Assembly: GCF_000317475.1 (NCBI RefSeq)
Contig: NC_019763.1
Location: forward strand, 124,001-188,000
DNA length: 64,000 nucleotides
Source of the DNA: Oscillatoria nigro-viridis PCC 7112
GTDB lineage: Bacteria; Cyanobacteriota; Cyanobacteriia; Cyanobacteriales; Microcoleaceae
Reading direction: 5' to 3'
The stretch's first letter is position 1, and the number at the start of each line of letters is the position of its first letter. The notes beneath the pieces were generated by a model that was not told the DNA's origin, made no database searches, and was given only the letters and a program-made list of their open reading frames with translations. Shown here one piece after another: positions 45,301 to 53,625 of the stretch. The position numbers were made by a program, and so were the translations under genes.

Positions 45301-46508
45301 TGCAACACAATCCGATTGTTCACCGGGATAGGTTCAGCAGAAATCTCCTGCCAGCGACTTCCCTGCCCTCGCCCCTCCAAAAACGGGAATCTGTCCGGGT
45401 CGAACAAACTGCCGCCATAGGCCGGAATATCCAGCAAATCGTGGCGAATTCCCCCATGCACAGCGCGAAACGTCGCCAACAACCGACACCAGGCATCGCT
45501 GCGGCGTTCCAACACCTCTTCGCCAAACTTATCTGCATCGCTGCGTAACTTAGCGGAAATGGTAGAAACCGCATAATATTCGTGATAAAGCGCTTCTCCC
45601 CCCGCCGAAGGAATCAACTTCCGTTCCTCCGCTGAAAACAGAAACACCAGACGCATCATCACCGTCAGCGCCGCTTCGTAAAGCTGAGGTTCCGAAATAT
45701 CTTGCAAAAGAGTGCGATTTCTATCTTGGTCAATGCGGTCTAATGCCTGTACTAGCACCTCCACCGCCCGCCGTACCTGATAACCCAATTGGTCAGTAAC
45801 TTCTTGCTGGTCACTAATACTTTGAGTTAGCAAAGTTTCCAAGATTTCGGAGTCATCCACCCCAAAAAACCGCCTCACCCCCAACAAACTGCGAAACGCC
45901 CGCAACGTCAAATGTTCTTCCAACCACAGCGTCCCATACCAAGAAATAAAACCCGTGGTTTCACCTCTAGGCGCATTGACTAACATCCAATGTTCGCCAT
46001 TAGTTACTAACCCCAACCGCACATTAGCAGCGTGCAATAATTCCATCATCCGAGTCGCGGGACTTGCTTTCCAGCGTTGTCCTGCCAAAGGTTTCTCTAA
46101 ATCCTGTTGGGCAGGTACAATCTGAACTAATAGCCGGGGTGTCCCTGCATTAGGTGTTTCTTGAGGATTAACAATTACCCAATCTGGCCGGAGAGTTTCG
46201 CCCTGTTGTGCAACAGTGGTTTGCAACCCAGGCGGAATGCGCTGCCCTTCTAACAATACCTCCTCCGGCAATTCCAAAGTCTGCCGCAAAACAAATTCCA
46301 CCCAAGCGCGATGAATCGCTTTTTCAGGACGCGCCCCCAGTTGATTATCCTGCCATTCTTCATAGGCTAACCGTAACAGCTTAAAATGTTCCGAGTCATG
46401 GGCATCTAACCCACTGGGAAACACTTTCAGCAATACCGGTAAACTTAAAAAAGGCCCGGAAGCTTCAACCAGAGATAACCATTCAGCGTGGTGACGTGCG
46501 GTAGACAT
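42306..46508 (-). CDS. drmMI: DISARM class 1 adenine methyltransferase DrmMI
   Basis: A 1400-residue N6-adenine methyltransferase. Motif I-type MAMGSGAFLVQTCRYL at about 609 and the catalytic NPPF at 913-916, with long N-terminal and C-terminal domains as in type II-L/BREX/DISARM enzymes. DrmMI marks host DNA so that DISARM does not attack it. A 58-bp dispersed palindrome (43804-43861) is read through in frame and encodes about 20 residues (883-902) just ahead of NPPF. The C-terminus is Lys-rich (KKGKSGGKNAKKQ). No clear ribosome-binding site; the upstream gap has GGGAGTC heptamers. Confidence 0.88.
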   Translation of the reverse strand: MSTARHHAEWLSLVEASGPFLSLPVLLKVFPSGLDAHDSEHFKLLRLAYEEWQDNQLGARPEKAIHRAWVEFVLRQTLELPEEVLLEGQRIPPGLQTTVAQQGETLRPDWVIVNPQETPNAGTPRLLVQIVPAQQDLEKPLAGQRWKASPATRMMELLHAANVRLGLVTNGEHWMLVNAPRGETTGFISWYGTLWLEEHLTLRAFRSLLGVRRFFGVDDSEILETLLTQSISDQQEVTDQLGYQVRRAVEVLVQALDRIDQDRNRTLLQDISEPQLYEAALTVMMRLVFLFSAEERKLIPSAGGEALYHEYYAVSTISAKLRSDADKFGEEVLERRSDAWCRLLATFRAVHGGIRHDLLDIPAYGGSLFDPDRFPFLEGRGQGSRWQEISAEPIPVNNRIVLHLLEALQILQIRVGGTLEPRRLSFRALDIEQIGHVYEGLLDHTAVRATSPVLGLIGTREREPEVALLELERLQAKGEEDLVKFVKEQSNKSPAALRKALSQEILPRVQERLRAACNNDGELYQRVLPFAGLIRLDTLEYPMVIPEGSVYVTQGSNRRETGTHYTPRSLTEPIVQYTLEPLVYEGVAEGKPKEQWRLKSAKELLQLKVCDMAMGSGAFLVQTCRYLAERLVEAWEAAERENPGQVVIAPEGTLSKFRPDECPIPKDSDERLTVARRIVAERCLYGVDKNPLAAEMAKLSLWLITLAKGRPFTFLDHALKWGDSLLGVTDAQQIEFFHLNPKEGNQLPIISTICRPLLQEAIAKRQELEGFSVNDILDLQRKDELLKEAETALNQVRFIGDLLVGEALMQAGKTGNLVAEDLAVLSQQVAGVLVEKGEERERRIKVLYAKAQRMLDIGKPVEQPPRKTFHWALEFPEVFLIGGTEVPTTIEGKNVRSKHFSASKLGFDALVGNPPFQGGQKITGVLGTDYRDFLVERIAGGKRGSADLCAYFFLKAQQLLNSNGGFGLVATNTIAQGDTREVGLDQLVGSGCVIPRAVPSRKWEGTASLEVAHVWLRKGNWQGKFILDENPVAGITSFLITPGKAVGKPHRLAANQDKSFQGSIVLGMGFVLTPEEAQALIEKDHCNKDVLFPYLNGQDLNSNPDQSPNRWVINFKDWALDAEHDDPKKPKGAPYAADYPDCLAIVEEKVKPERDKNNRKERRDKWWQYAEKAPALYDAIANMERVLVFAQTSKTKYPAFTSTGIVFDQKVVIIASDDDGCFSILCSHLHYWWVLVQGSSLRTDAVYTPTDCFETFPFPSPTSNLEEIGEKYHTHRQTIMQTRQEGLTKTYNRFHNPDETAADIQQLRELHLEMDNAVAAAYGWQDIDLGHDFHETKQGLRYTISETARREVLDRLLLLNHERYDEEEAQGLHDKGKKKGKSGGKNAKKQVSSEGQLSLF
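43804..43861. repeat. Dispersed palindrome inside the drmMI coding sequence
   Basis: Arms of 21 bp (43804-43824 and 43841-43861; 19 of 21 complementary) with a 16-nt spacer. It has the same GCACTNAAGTGC / TACTACG structure as the intergenic copies at 42240 and 37413. It keeps the reading frame open and adds a peptide segment just upstream of the catalytic NPPF motif. Confidence 0.85.
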
Positions 46509-46526
46509 GATGGGTAATGGGGAATG

Positions 46527-46575
46527 GGGAGTCGGGAGTCGGGAGTCGGGAGTCGGGAGTCGGGAGTCGGGAGTC
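46527..46575. repeat. Seven GGGAGTC heptamers
   Basis: Seven perfect tandem copies of GGGAGTC in the gap upstream of drmMI. Short tandemly repeated heptanucleotides of this kind are typical of filamentous cyanobacteria. They lie between the drmMI start and the preceding gene of the same strand, so copy-number changes could alter drmMI expression. Confidence 0.9.
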
Positions 46576-46702
46576 GGGGTAGTGGTGCAAGAGTTAGGAT
46601 TTTTGCTCCCTCAATCCCTACACAGATAGGGTTATATCGAGTTTCATCATTACTTATGCAGGACTACCGGGAGTAGGGAGTGGGGAGTAGGAAGTGGGGT
46701 TT

Positions 46703-47305
46703 TTATTGCTGTTGAATGGCACTGACTAAGATACCTAAAATTTTCTTGATATCCTTAATATAATATTCGCTTAAATCGATCGAAATTACTTTATCCTGTA
46801 ACTTTAAAAATTGCCAAATCGTGCCGATAGTGATTACTCCATAAATACTTTTAATTTGATTTCCTTGTTGTTCGTTAAATAACTGTGCTGCTACCATTTC
46901 CGCAATACACTGCGCCAACCCCGATTTCAAGTTTTCATTCTTCGTCTCCACCAGCGTAATTACCGGGGCGCGAACAAATAACTGTTCTTTCGATGAACTA
47001 ATGATAAAATCACAAAAGCCATTTAAACCTTGTTGGACATCAACCGTAAAGTCCACCCCCGAAAATAAGCTAATTTGACCCTTAAATTTGCGCCTAATCT
47101 CTAACAAAACAGGACTAATAATCATTTCTGAACGGGCTTTTTCCGTATTAATCGCCACCGCCAAATCAACATTTTCACCGAGAATTGTCGCCAGTAAATC
47201 GCTACATTCTGCTTCCGGTACATCCGCAAACATTCCCGACGCTTCATTCACCGTCAATCCAAACCGTTGACTTACTTCATTTAACTTAAAATCGCTGTAC
47301 GCCAT
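46703..47305 (-). CDS. PD-(D/E)XK-like accessory protein in the DISARM locus
   Basis: 200 residues from the ATG at 47305, preferred to the one at 47350 because TAGGAG lies about 8 nt upstream. The centre has GFCDFIISSS followed by APVITLVETKNENLKSGLAQCIAEM, a D...ExK arrangement with a Gln-containing helix as in PD-(D/E)XK nuclease folds such as HsdR N-terminal domains. It sits between drmD and drmMI on the same strand, about 50 bp from drmD, so it is probably cotranscribed. Similar proteins occur widely in cyanobacteria without a known role. Whether it belongs to DISARM is open. Confidence 0.65.
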   Translation of the reverse strand: MAYSDFKLNEVSQRFGLTVNEASGMFADVPEAECSDLLATILGENVDLAVAINTEKARSEMIISPVLLEIRRKFKGQISLFSGVDFTVDVQQGLNGFCDFIISSSKEQLFVRAPVITLVETKNENLKSGLAQCIAEMVAAQLFNEQQGNQIKSIYGVITIGTIWQFLKLQDKVISIDLSEYYIKDIKKILGILVSAIQQQ

Positions 47306-47356
47306 TTGCCTCACTCCTAAAAATTGATGATAAATTGTCTCAATCAACATGATAAT

Positions 47357-50300
47357 TTACCTCACAAGTTTCTGCGGAACTAAATAAGTAACCGCCAAAG
47401 GAAACAATCGCGGCGTTGGATTAGCAAACCTCGCCCTAATCAGATCCGTTTCCTGTTCAATCTCGCGAGGAATTTGCTCAATTCTCAACTTTAAACTATT
47501 GACATTTCGCTCAAACTGTGCCTTTTCCTCCGTATTAAATAACTCCAATTGCTTAAACTCCGGTTCAACAAACTCTTTTTCAATACTAAGCTTTAACTCA
47601 GTTAAAATAGCCGTAATATCCGCCACCTCTTTATCAGCCCTGTTCTGCAAATCCCGCTGTAAACTAGCAGTTCTATCATTCATCCGCGCCTGCAAAGTTT
47701 TCAGCAATTCATCGGCATAATTCGGCCAAAAATTTGCTAATTTTTGTTGAACGCTATCTGGCGCTGCGTCTGGTAAAACTGCATTTAACGCCCCTTGCAA
47801 TTGCATCACTTTTAACCGGGTAAATTTCCCATCCTTCAAGATTCCCCCCGCCGTAATCACCTCTTCATGTAACCGTTGTTGGTCGGTTCCTAAAATCACC
47901 AATCTACCATAAGCAACCACCGCCGGAGTTTCCAACCCCGAACTAGCAGAAACTAACCTCGCCGTCACGCGATGCAAGCATTTTCTTTCCTCCCCAGACC
48001 ACACCTCAGCCCGCAACAAGCGCAAACACATTTGTACTAACCGATGATTCAAATGTGCTAACACCACATTATCTTTACCCTGGGCTAATTCCGGGTCAAA
48101 AACAATGGGGCGAATCGCCTTGGTATGGGGATGGGCTAACCCTTCGCTACACATCGCCCAACTGCTTTTTAGGGCTGGTAAATAAAAAGCTTTTCCCTTT
48201 ACACCTGCTATCTGAGTTTCTATCAGTGGCGGTTGTTCTGCTAACTCTAGCCCAATTTTTACTACTGATTCTATATTATCAGGAGTCAACCGCAAATTTT
48301 GGCGAGTTTCGTTTAATTGTTCCCGCAATTTATCAATCTGTTCTCTCACTTTGCGCTCAAACTTTAACATCCGTCGCACAGGTTCCGATTCCCGTTCAGA
48401 TTTGCTAGTATCTAAAGTAGTCCGATAGCCTAACATTGCTTCTTCTACTTGCTGGGCAATTACCATACCCACTTTACCCAAATCTTCTCTGATATTATTA
48501 ACTTTTAATGCCGCCCGCATTAAAAATTCTAAATCACCTTCTAAATCACCCGGTTTAGTTCCCGTTACCGAATTTTGTTTATAATCTTTGCCGACAAAAT
48601 GATAAACTAAAACCTCCCGAGCTTTTTGTCCGTGACGGTCTATTCTGCCATTCCGCTGTTCCATCCGATTCGGATTCCAAGGAATTTCATAATGAATCAA
48701 CTTAGAACAATAATTCTGTAAATCTAACCCTTCCGAAGCTGCATCAGTTGCGAGTAAAATCCGCACAGGCGAAATATCAGGGTCGGTTTGAAAAGCTGCT
48801 TTGACTTTTTCCCTATCTTCCGAAACCATGCCGCCATAAAGAGTCATCAATCTGTCTCCTTCGATTAATCTTTCGGCTGCTAATAAATTATACAACCATT
48901 TTTGAGTAGCGCGATATTCGGTAAAAATAATAACCCGTTGATTTGACCATTTCCCATTAGGTTTGATCTGAGTATGAATCCAATTCAATAACTCTTGAGC
49001 TTTGGCATCCGGTCGTTTGGCGGCATCTTCTGCCCATTCTCGCATTTGTTGTAATAATTGTTGTTCTGCTGGCGAAAGTGGGCGAAACAATCTGCTAGTA
49101 TTAGTAATTGCCTCATCGGTTGCTTCTTCGTAAACCGCATCATCGGCAAATTCTTCTTCAACTTGCTCTAATTGACGGCGTAAAATTCCCTCAGTTGGTC
49201 GTGATAAAGTGGTAGCAGTCCGACGACGGGCAGAAGTTAGAGATTTTTCGTGCTGGGCTAAGGTAATCGCAAAAGCTTCTGGTGAAGAAAACAAGCGTTT
49301 CTTTAACAGTTTTAAAACAAATTCAGTAGCATACTTTTCTGTATTATCAGCCACACCTTTACCGCGTAATTCGGTGTAATGTTTTAAAGCTGCGTGCGCC
49401 CTCCGTTCTCCGGCGGGATAATCTACTAAAATAGGGGCTAAATTCCGTACTGGAAATAAAGGCGAACCATCCCAGTTTTGCATCTCCTGTTTCAGTCGCC
49501 GCACCATGACAACTTGCAGTTGGTTTTTGTCAGGAGAAACACCCCTAGCAAATCTTTGGGAGTCTAACAATTCTAATAAAGCGGTGAAACTTTCGGGATA
49601 ACCGTTATGGGGAGTTGCGGTTAAAAATAATTTGTGTTCAAAATGAGGAACTAATAATCTAATTGTAGTGGTTCGGAGGGAGTCAACTGCATATTTTCCG
49701 CCGCCGGATGGTGCGACGTTGTGCGCTTCATCGACAATCAGCAAGTCAAAACGGCGGGGATAGAGGGGTTCGCCTTCGGCGGGGAGGAGTTCGCGAAAAA
49801 GACGCAGGGGGCGATCGCGCTTGATAAAGTCGATCGAGGTAATCAATCTGGGAAAATGCTGCCAAGGATTAACATGAATCCCGCGAGAACGCCGTAACTC
49901 CTTCATCAGATTACTATCCACAATCCGAAAATCTAAACCAAATTTATCCCGCATTTGGTCACGCCATTGAATTTGTAGCGCTGAAGGGCAGATAATCAAA
50001 ATACGGCGGCAACGATGGCGAATTGTCAACTCCTGCGCGACTAATCCCGCCTCTATGGTTTTCCCTAATCCTACATCATCAGCAATTAGTAAGTTAACAC
50101 GGGGCATTTGAATGGCACGCACAACGGGGTCAAGCTGATAATCTTCAATATCAATACCGCTGCGAAAGGGAGATTGTATAGTACGAATATCAGCAGTTGA
50201 AGCGCCCCCCCAGCGTACCGCATCCAAAAAAGCGTCTAATTTAGCGGGTTCATCAAAACCTGTAGGTGGCGGTAGTTCCATCCGTTCGCGAATAAAAGCC

Positions 50301-50509
50301 CCCGGTTCTAATTCCCAGATTACCTGTAATTCTTCTCCCAAAGCATCATCTTCCACAGAGGAAAGCATCACCAGGTTTTGCAACTGCTGTAACCCTGGTA
50401 GCATGGGATTAACAGGTATGGCAGTTGGACGTATTTCGGTGACGACGTATTGGCGCGATCGCACTTTGACTAACTGACCCAGTTCTGGAATTGCTCTAGT
50501 TAAACTCAT
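47357..50509 (-). CDS. drmD: DISARM class 1 SNF2-like helicase DrmD
   Basis: A 1050-residue SWI2/SNF2-type helicase. Walker A DDVGLGKTIEAGLVAQEL at about 145-160, DEAH box IVDEAHNVAPSGGG at about 260, a C-terminal helicase domain with IIFTEYRATQKWLYNLL, LLATDAASEGLDLQNY and MEQRNGRIDRHGQ, then a long coiled-coil-rich tail. DrmD defines class 1 DISARM. The ATG follows AGAGGA by about 6 nt. It is the first gene of the locus on the minus strand, ahead of the nuclease-like gene, drmMI, drmA and drmB. Confidence 0.9.
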   Translation of the reverse strand: MSLTRAIPELGQLVKVRSRQYVVTEIRPTAIPVNPMLPGLQQLQNLVMLSSVEDDALGEELQVIWELEPGAFIRERMELPPPTGFDEPAKLDAFLDAVRWGGASTADIRTIQSPFRSGIDIEDYQLDPVVRAIQMPRVNLLIADDVGLGKTIEAGLVAQELTIRHRCRRILIICPSALQIQWRDQMRDKFGLDFRIVDSNLMKELRRSRGIHVNPWQHFPRLITSIDFIKRDRPLRLFRELLPAEGEPLYPRRFDLLIVDEAHNVAPSGGGKYAVDSLRTTTIRLLVPHFEHKLFLTATPHNGYPESFTALLELLDSQRFARGVSPDKNQLQVVMVRRLKQEMQNWDGSPLFPVRNLAPILVDYPAGERRAHAALKHYTELRGKGVADNTEKYATEFVLKLLKKRLFSSPEAFAITLAQHEKSLTSARRRTATTLSRPTEGILRRQLEQVEEEFADDAVYEEATDEAITNTSRLFRPLSPAEQQLLQQMREWAEDAAKRPDAKAQELLNWIHTQIKPNGKWSNQRVIIFTEYRATQKWLYNLLAAERLIEGDRLMTLYGGMVSEDREKVKAAFQTDPDISPVRILLATDAASEGLDLQNYCSKLIHYEIPWNPNRMEQRNGRIDRHGQKAREVLVYHFVGKDYKQNSVTGTKPGDLEGDLEFLMRAALKVNNIREDLGKVGMVIAQQVEEAMLGYRTTLDTSKSERESEPVRRMLKFERKVREQIDKLREQLNETRQNLRLTPDNIESVVKIGLELAEQPPLIETQIAGVKGKAFYLPALKSSWAMCSEGLAHPHTKAIRPIVFDPELAQGKDNVVLAHLNHRLVQMCLRLLRAEVWSGEERKCLHRVTARLVSASSGLETPAVVAYGRLVILGTDQQRLHEEVITAGGILKDGKFTRLKVMQLQGALNAVLPDAAPDSVQQKLANFWPNYADELLKTLQARMNDRTASLQRDLQNRADKEVADITAILTELKLSIEKEFVEPEFKQLELFNTEEKAQFERNVNSLKLRIEQIPREIEQETDLIRARFANPTPRLFPLAVTYLVPQKLVR

Positions 50510-50852
50510 ACCATCCTCTGGGAAACTTTGACACTACTTCCGTCTGTGTGGCACTGTTTTAAGTTGGTGCAACTTTTTTGGTGAGATAAAGAGTGCGATC
50601 GCAACCTAACAATTTTCTCAGCTTTTAGTCCCGTATTGTTATTGTACCCGATGCTATCTTTATATAAACATTACTGTAATCGCCCTTGAGTACGATTAAA
50701 AAAGTAGCACATTTCAAGGGCGATCGTCTGGTCAGACTGCAAGCAAGTAGGAGTAGCTAGCGTTCGACGGTTTGCGCTCAGCCGGAACCGTCGAAGTCCG
50801 CAGGCATCGCCCTTAAACTCTAAAAGTGCCATTCAGCCAATATAAACTAGGC
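50510..50852. other. Gap between recD-like gene and drmD
   Basis: No gene. Contains a 9-bp inverted repeat TTCGACGGT / ACCGTCGAA (50763-50771 and 50787-50795) and another pair CGCCCTTGA / TCAAGGGCG (50681-50689 and 50714-50722). The drmD promoter must lie here, reading leftwards, but no convincing minus 10/minus 35 pair is apparent. Confidence 0.5.
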
Positions 50853-52250
50853 TTACTTAGTAACAAAAACCCGCTGCTTCGCACGACTACAACTCACGTA
50901 CATAAGCTGATTGTGCGCTCGAATACTATCGCGGTATTCTTTGACAAATTGAGCTTTTTGATTATGGAAAAATTGAGCGAGATACAGCAATTTAGTAGCA
51001 ACTTTCCTGCCGATATCACTGCTATCAATTCCCACCTCCGTGAAAGTAGAGCCTTGAGAATTGTGTACAGTAATTGCCCAACAATTTCTCATGTCTGCAA
51101 AGATTTCACAATGGTCGTACCATGCCTTCCATAAGCTCGGATTGCTTTTAGCATTTTGCAGCAACCTAGCATTGTCCTGTTGGAATCGGCAAGCGTCACT
51201 TTCGTGGAGGATGTAAATTTGGCGTTGGTCGCCTGCATCGGTTTTAACCTGGAGATTCCAGGCTTTATAGCCAGAGTACCTATCCTCTTGAAATTCGGCA
51301 ATTTCCACTTCTGCTGATGTGGGCAGGATGACGGTTTTGCCGTCGGGAGCAATAACGGGAGCTTTAGCAATCAACCTCTCTCCAATAATAAATCTGGGAG
51401 CATTTTTTCCGTAGATTTTGGCTCTGATTTTGCTATTCCAGTAGGCGACGCGCTCGTTAGTGTAGCAGAGGATGCGAAAGCAATCAGGGTCTTGAGGGAA
51501 AGTAGAAGAGAACTTTTTTAAGGCGTATTTCAGCAGCGTTTTTTCTCTGACTAAGAAGGCTCCGTTTTTTTTATCAAGGCTGAATTTGGAGAAGGGTTTG
51601 AACGCCTCTTTGCTCTTGACAGCCGTGCGGCAAGCTGTTACGAATTCTAGCAGGGGGCTGCCCGCACCTTGCCGGACGACCTCTGTTAAAACGGCTTTTT
51701 CAGGCACGCTGAAGGATTGAGATTTTTTCTCTTCTATTTCGCCCTTATTAACAGGAGGCAATTGTGCGGGGTCGCCCATAACAATAAGCTGCCGATTGCT
51801 GCCGATGAGTAAAGCGCTAGCAATTCTTTCTTGAATGATATTCCACAGTTCTGCTGTAACCATACTGCACTCATCGAGAAAAATGGTGTCGTACAGGTGA
51901 AGGAAAGAAGGAGAAACTTGTTTGAGGATTTTATTTTGCCCCTGTTTGACTGGAGCTAACCCCAATAGCTGGTGGATGGTCATAAAGTCTACTCCTCTCA
52001 GTCCTTTTTCAGCAGCCATCCGTCGCAATACGCCTACAGCTTTATTGGTGGGAGCGGTGAAAGCGACTCTCTTTCCGGCGCTGACTAATTGTTCTGCTAC
52101 CAGGTTGACAAGGGTTGATTTTCCCGTACCTGCATATCCAAATAGCCCGAATACCCGTTTAGAACTTGCTACAAATTGTTCGAGGAGTTGGAGGGCGTTG
52201 TTTTGTTGAGAAGTTAATTGAAAATTCGGTTTTACCAGTGTTTGAATCAT
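50853..52250 (-). CDS. RecD/Dda-like SF1B DNA helicase
   Basis: A 465-residue ATPase. Walker A GYAGTGKST at 38-46, Walker B IFLDECSMV, motif III VMGDPAQLPPV, and the C-terminal UvrD_C_2 segment AITVHNSQGSTFTEVGID. It lacks the long N-terminal domain of RecD2 and resembles compact Dda/RecD-like helicases of phages and plasmids, which open DNA 5' to 3' during replication or recombination. Upstream of the DISARM genes on the same strand with a 343-bp gap, so probably a separate unit. It suits the replication genes elsewhere on the element. Confidence 0.88.
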   Translation of the reverse strand: MIQTLVKPNFQLTSQQNNALQLLEQFVASSKRVFGLFGYAGTGKSTLVNLVAEQLVSAGKRVAFTAPTNKAVGVLRRMAAEKGLRGVDFMTIHQLLGLAPVKQGQNKILKQVSPSFLHLYDTIFLDECSMVTAELWNIIQERIASALLIGSNRQLIVMGDPAQLPPVNKGEIEEKKSQSFSVPEKAVLTEVVRQGAGSPLLEFVTACRTAVKSKEAFKPFSKFSLDKKNGAFLVREKTLLKYALKKFSSTFPQDPDCFRILCYTNERVAYWNSKIRAKIYGKNAPRFIIGERLIAKAPVIAPDGKTVILPTSAEVEIAEFQEDRYSGYKAWNLQVKTDAGDQRQIYILHESDACRFQQDNARLLQNAKSNPSLWKAWYDHCEIFADMRNCWAITVHNSQGSTFTEVGIDSSDIGRKVATKLLYLAQFFHNQKAQFVKEYRDSIRAHNQLMYVSCSRAKQRVFVTK

Positions 52251-52320
52251 AGGGTTGGTTTCTTCTACTATCTTTCAAACACTAATCAGCGCTAGCTGAA
52301 ATTTACACAATCATTAATTC

Positions 52321-52411
52321 AGGACTTACGCAAGAACAACGTATTTCTGTCATTACGAGGGTCGCGAAGTAATCGCAAAGCCTTGTTACACCGTTACAAT
52401 GCGTAAGTCCT
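52321..52411. mobile_element. 91-bp element with 12-bp terminal inverted repeats
   Basis: Perfect terminal inverted repeats AGGACTTACGCA / TGCGTAAGTCCT bound a 91-bp segment with no coding capacity. This end sequence is common on miniature elements and insertion sequences of cyanobacteria. No clear target duplication is visible. Confidence 0.7.
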
Positions 52412-52444
52412 ATAATTGATGGAGACGATAATAATAACTCTAAC

Positions 52445-52534
52445 AGGACTTACGCATAACCTCTATATGTAGGGTGAGCCATAAGCACCTTACCGCTACC
52501 AATAGTGTATTTAAATACTTGGGGCGTAAGTCTT
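52445..52534. mobile_element. Second, degenerate element with the same terminal repeats
   Basis: AGGACTTACGCA at 52445-52456 and an imperfect partner GGCGTAAGTCTT at 52523-52534 bound 90 bp. A further solo end AGGACTTATGCA lies at 52583-52594. The gap 52251-52715 is therefore a cluster of miniature-element ends and holds no gene. Confidence 0.6.
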
Positions 52535-52606
52535 GTATAATTTGTTCTGTTGATTTGACTGCTACTCAAATTTTCCATAGTTAGGACTTATGCACCCATC
52601 AAAAAC

Positions 52607-52641
52607 TCTCCCAGTTATCAGTTGGATTGATAACTAGGAGA
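52607..52641 (-). terminator. Hairpin terminator after the 52716 gene
   Basis: A 14-bp stem with one mismatch (TCTCCCAGTTATCA / TGATAACTAGGAGA) and 7-nt loop. On the minus strand it is followed by GAGTTTTTGATG, a short U-tract. It lies 75 bp past the stop of the small gene. Confidence 0.55.
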
Positions 52642-52715
52642 AATTGTGGAGAAGCGGAGTTATTAATCTAATGCAGGTACTTTGACTAATTCGACTTCAA
52701 AATAAGTTTTGCCCA

Positions 52716-52910
52716 TCAATCTTGAGGCAAAACTGGCTGTTCTTGACTATCAAAAATAATCACAAATGTGCGATGTTTAACCAACCGTTGCAAAACCCGC
52801 AGATGCTCATCTGCATCGTTTCTCTTGCGAAATCGCGCCACAACAATACGCTGGCAATTAGGAAGTAAGCGAATTAAGCACCACGGGTGCAACTTCTCAA
52901 AATAGGTCAT
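52716..52910 (-). CDS. Small conserved cyanobacterial protein
   Basis: 64 residues, with a near-perfect ribosome-binding site AGGAGG six nt before the ATG, which makes this short gene credible. The sequence starts MTYFEKLHPWCLIRLLPN and continues with RIVVARFRKRNDADEHLRVL and a C-terminal FVIIFD strand. Similar proteins occur in filamentous cyanobacteria, to my recollection, without known function. Predicted compact alpha/beta fold, soluble. A hairpin terminator follows. Confidence 0.75.
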   Translation of the reverse strand: MTYFEKLHPWCLIRLLPNCQRIVVARFRKRNDADEHLRVLQRLVKHRTFVIIFDSQEQPVLPQD

Positions 52911-53094
52911 TTTAACCTCCTGATAACAGTAACAAATTGTGTTTGTGTTTGATTACCTGCCATTACCTTAATTGAAACAATATTGTCAAAGACAGGTCAC
53001 GGTGATATTGACAATTGACTATATTTGTGCTGAAACCAGCTCAAATTATTTTTTGATGCTGAAAAGGCTTGATGTGTATAAAATCAAAAACAAT

Positions 53095-53309
53095 AGTGGC
53101 GCGTCTATTTGGAAATGAGGCATTAGAAATCTCCTCAGAAACTCGCAGGGGAGAAGGGGAGAAGGGGAGAAGGGAGAAGGGGAGAGGGGGAGAAAGAGTT
53201 TCTTTGATCCATAACGGGTGCTGGGCCTCCGTGAAACGCTTTGAAGTTTATCAATTTGAGAAAACACGGGCAATTGTTCAATGCACTAATTTCAAGCAGA
53301 CGCGCCACT
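53095..53309. repeat. 215-bp imperfect palindrome with 12-bp ends
   Basis: Perfect 12-bp arms AGTGGCGCGTCT (53095-53106) and AGACGCGCCACT (53298-53309), with weaker complementarity continuing inwards (GGAAAT, GCAT). It encloses a polypurine tract (53148-53195, GGGGAGAA-type octamers). The right end touches the stop codon of the adjoining helix-turn-helix gene. Probably a miniature mobile element or its remnant. No gene lies in 52911-53310. Confidence 0.6.
53148..53195. repeat. Polypurine octamer repeat
   Basis: A run of GGGGAGAA-type units containing only G and A on the plus strand over about 48 bp. Such short tandem repeats are common in filamentous cyanobacteria and can form triplex structures. 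Confidence 0.8.
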
Positions 53310-53310
53310 A

Positions 53311-53625
53311 CTAATGCACGCTATTATCTTCAGAAAGCCGACATAGCAAGGTTGCCAGTGCCTCTGGAATTTCCTCAAAATGTTCCAGCAGAAAGTCCAT
53401 TACTGCCAGATGACGCAAATCGACAGGAGTAGGAAATCTTCGATTTTTTCCCTTTTTAAACCAACCCCGCACTGTAGAATTAGAACGGGAACAAATAAAA
53501 GCGATTTCCTCGTAACTCACCGCCCACTTGCCATAAAACTGCTTCGGCGTCATTCCCAATTGGCATTGGCTGTAAGCTGCAATTAAATTGCGCTCTCTAT
53601 CTGTCAAAGTTTGCGGCTTTTTCAT
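53311..53625 (-). CDS. Small helix-turn-helix protein
   Basis: 104 residues from the ATG at 53625 (MKKPQTLTDRERNLIAAYSQC), preferred to 53664 because GGAGG lies about 9 nt upstream. WAVSYEEIAFICSRSNSTVRGWFKKGKNRR looks like a helix-turn-helix of the sigma-70 region 4/HTH_23 style. Overlaps the end of the upstream gene by 29 bp, so the two are probably coupled. The C-terminus ends at the arm of an inverted repeat and may have been altered by that insertion. Likely a DNA-binding regulator; target unknown. Confidence 0.65.
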   Translation of the reverse strand: MKKPQTLTDRERNLIAAYSQCQLGMTPKQFYGKWAVSYEEIAFICSRSNSTVRGWFKKGKNRRFPTPVDLRHLAVMDFLLEHFEEIPEALATLLCRLSEDNSVH

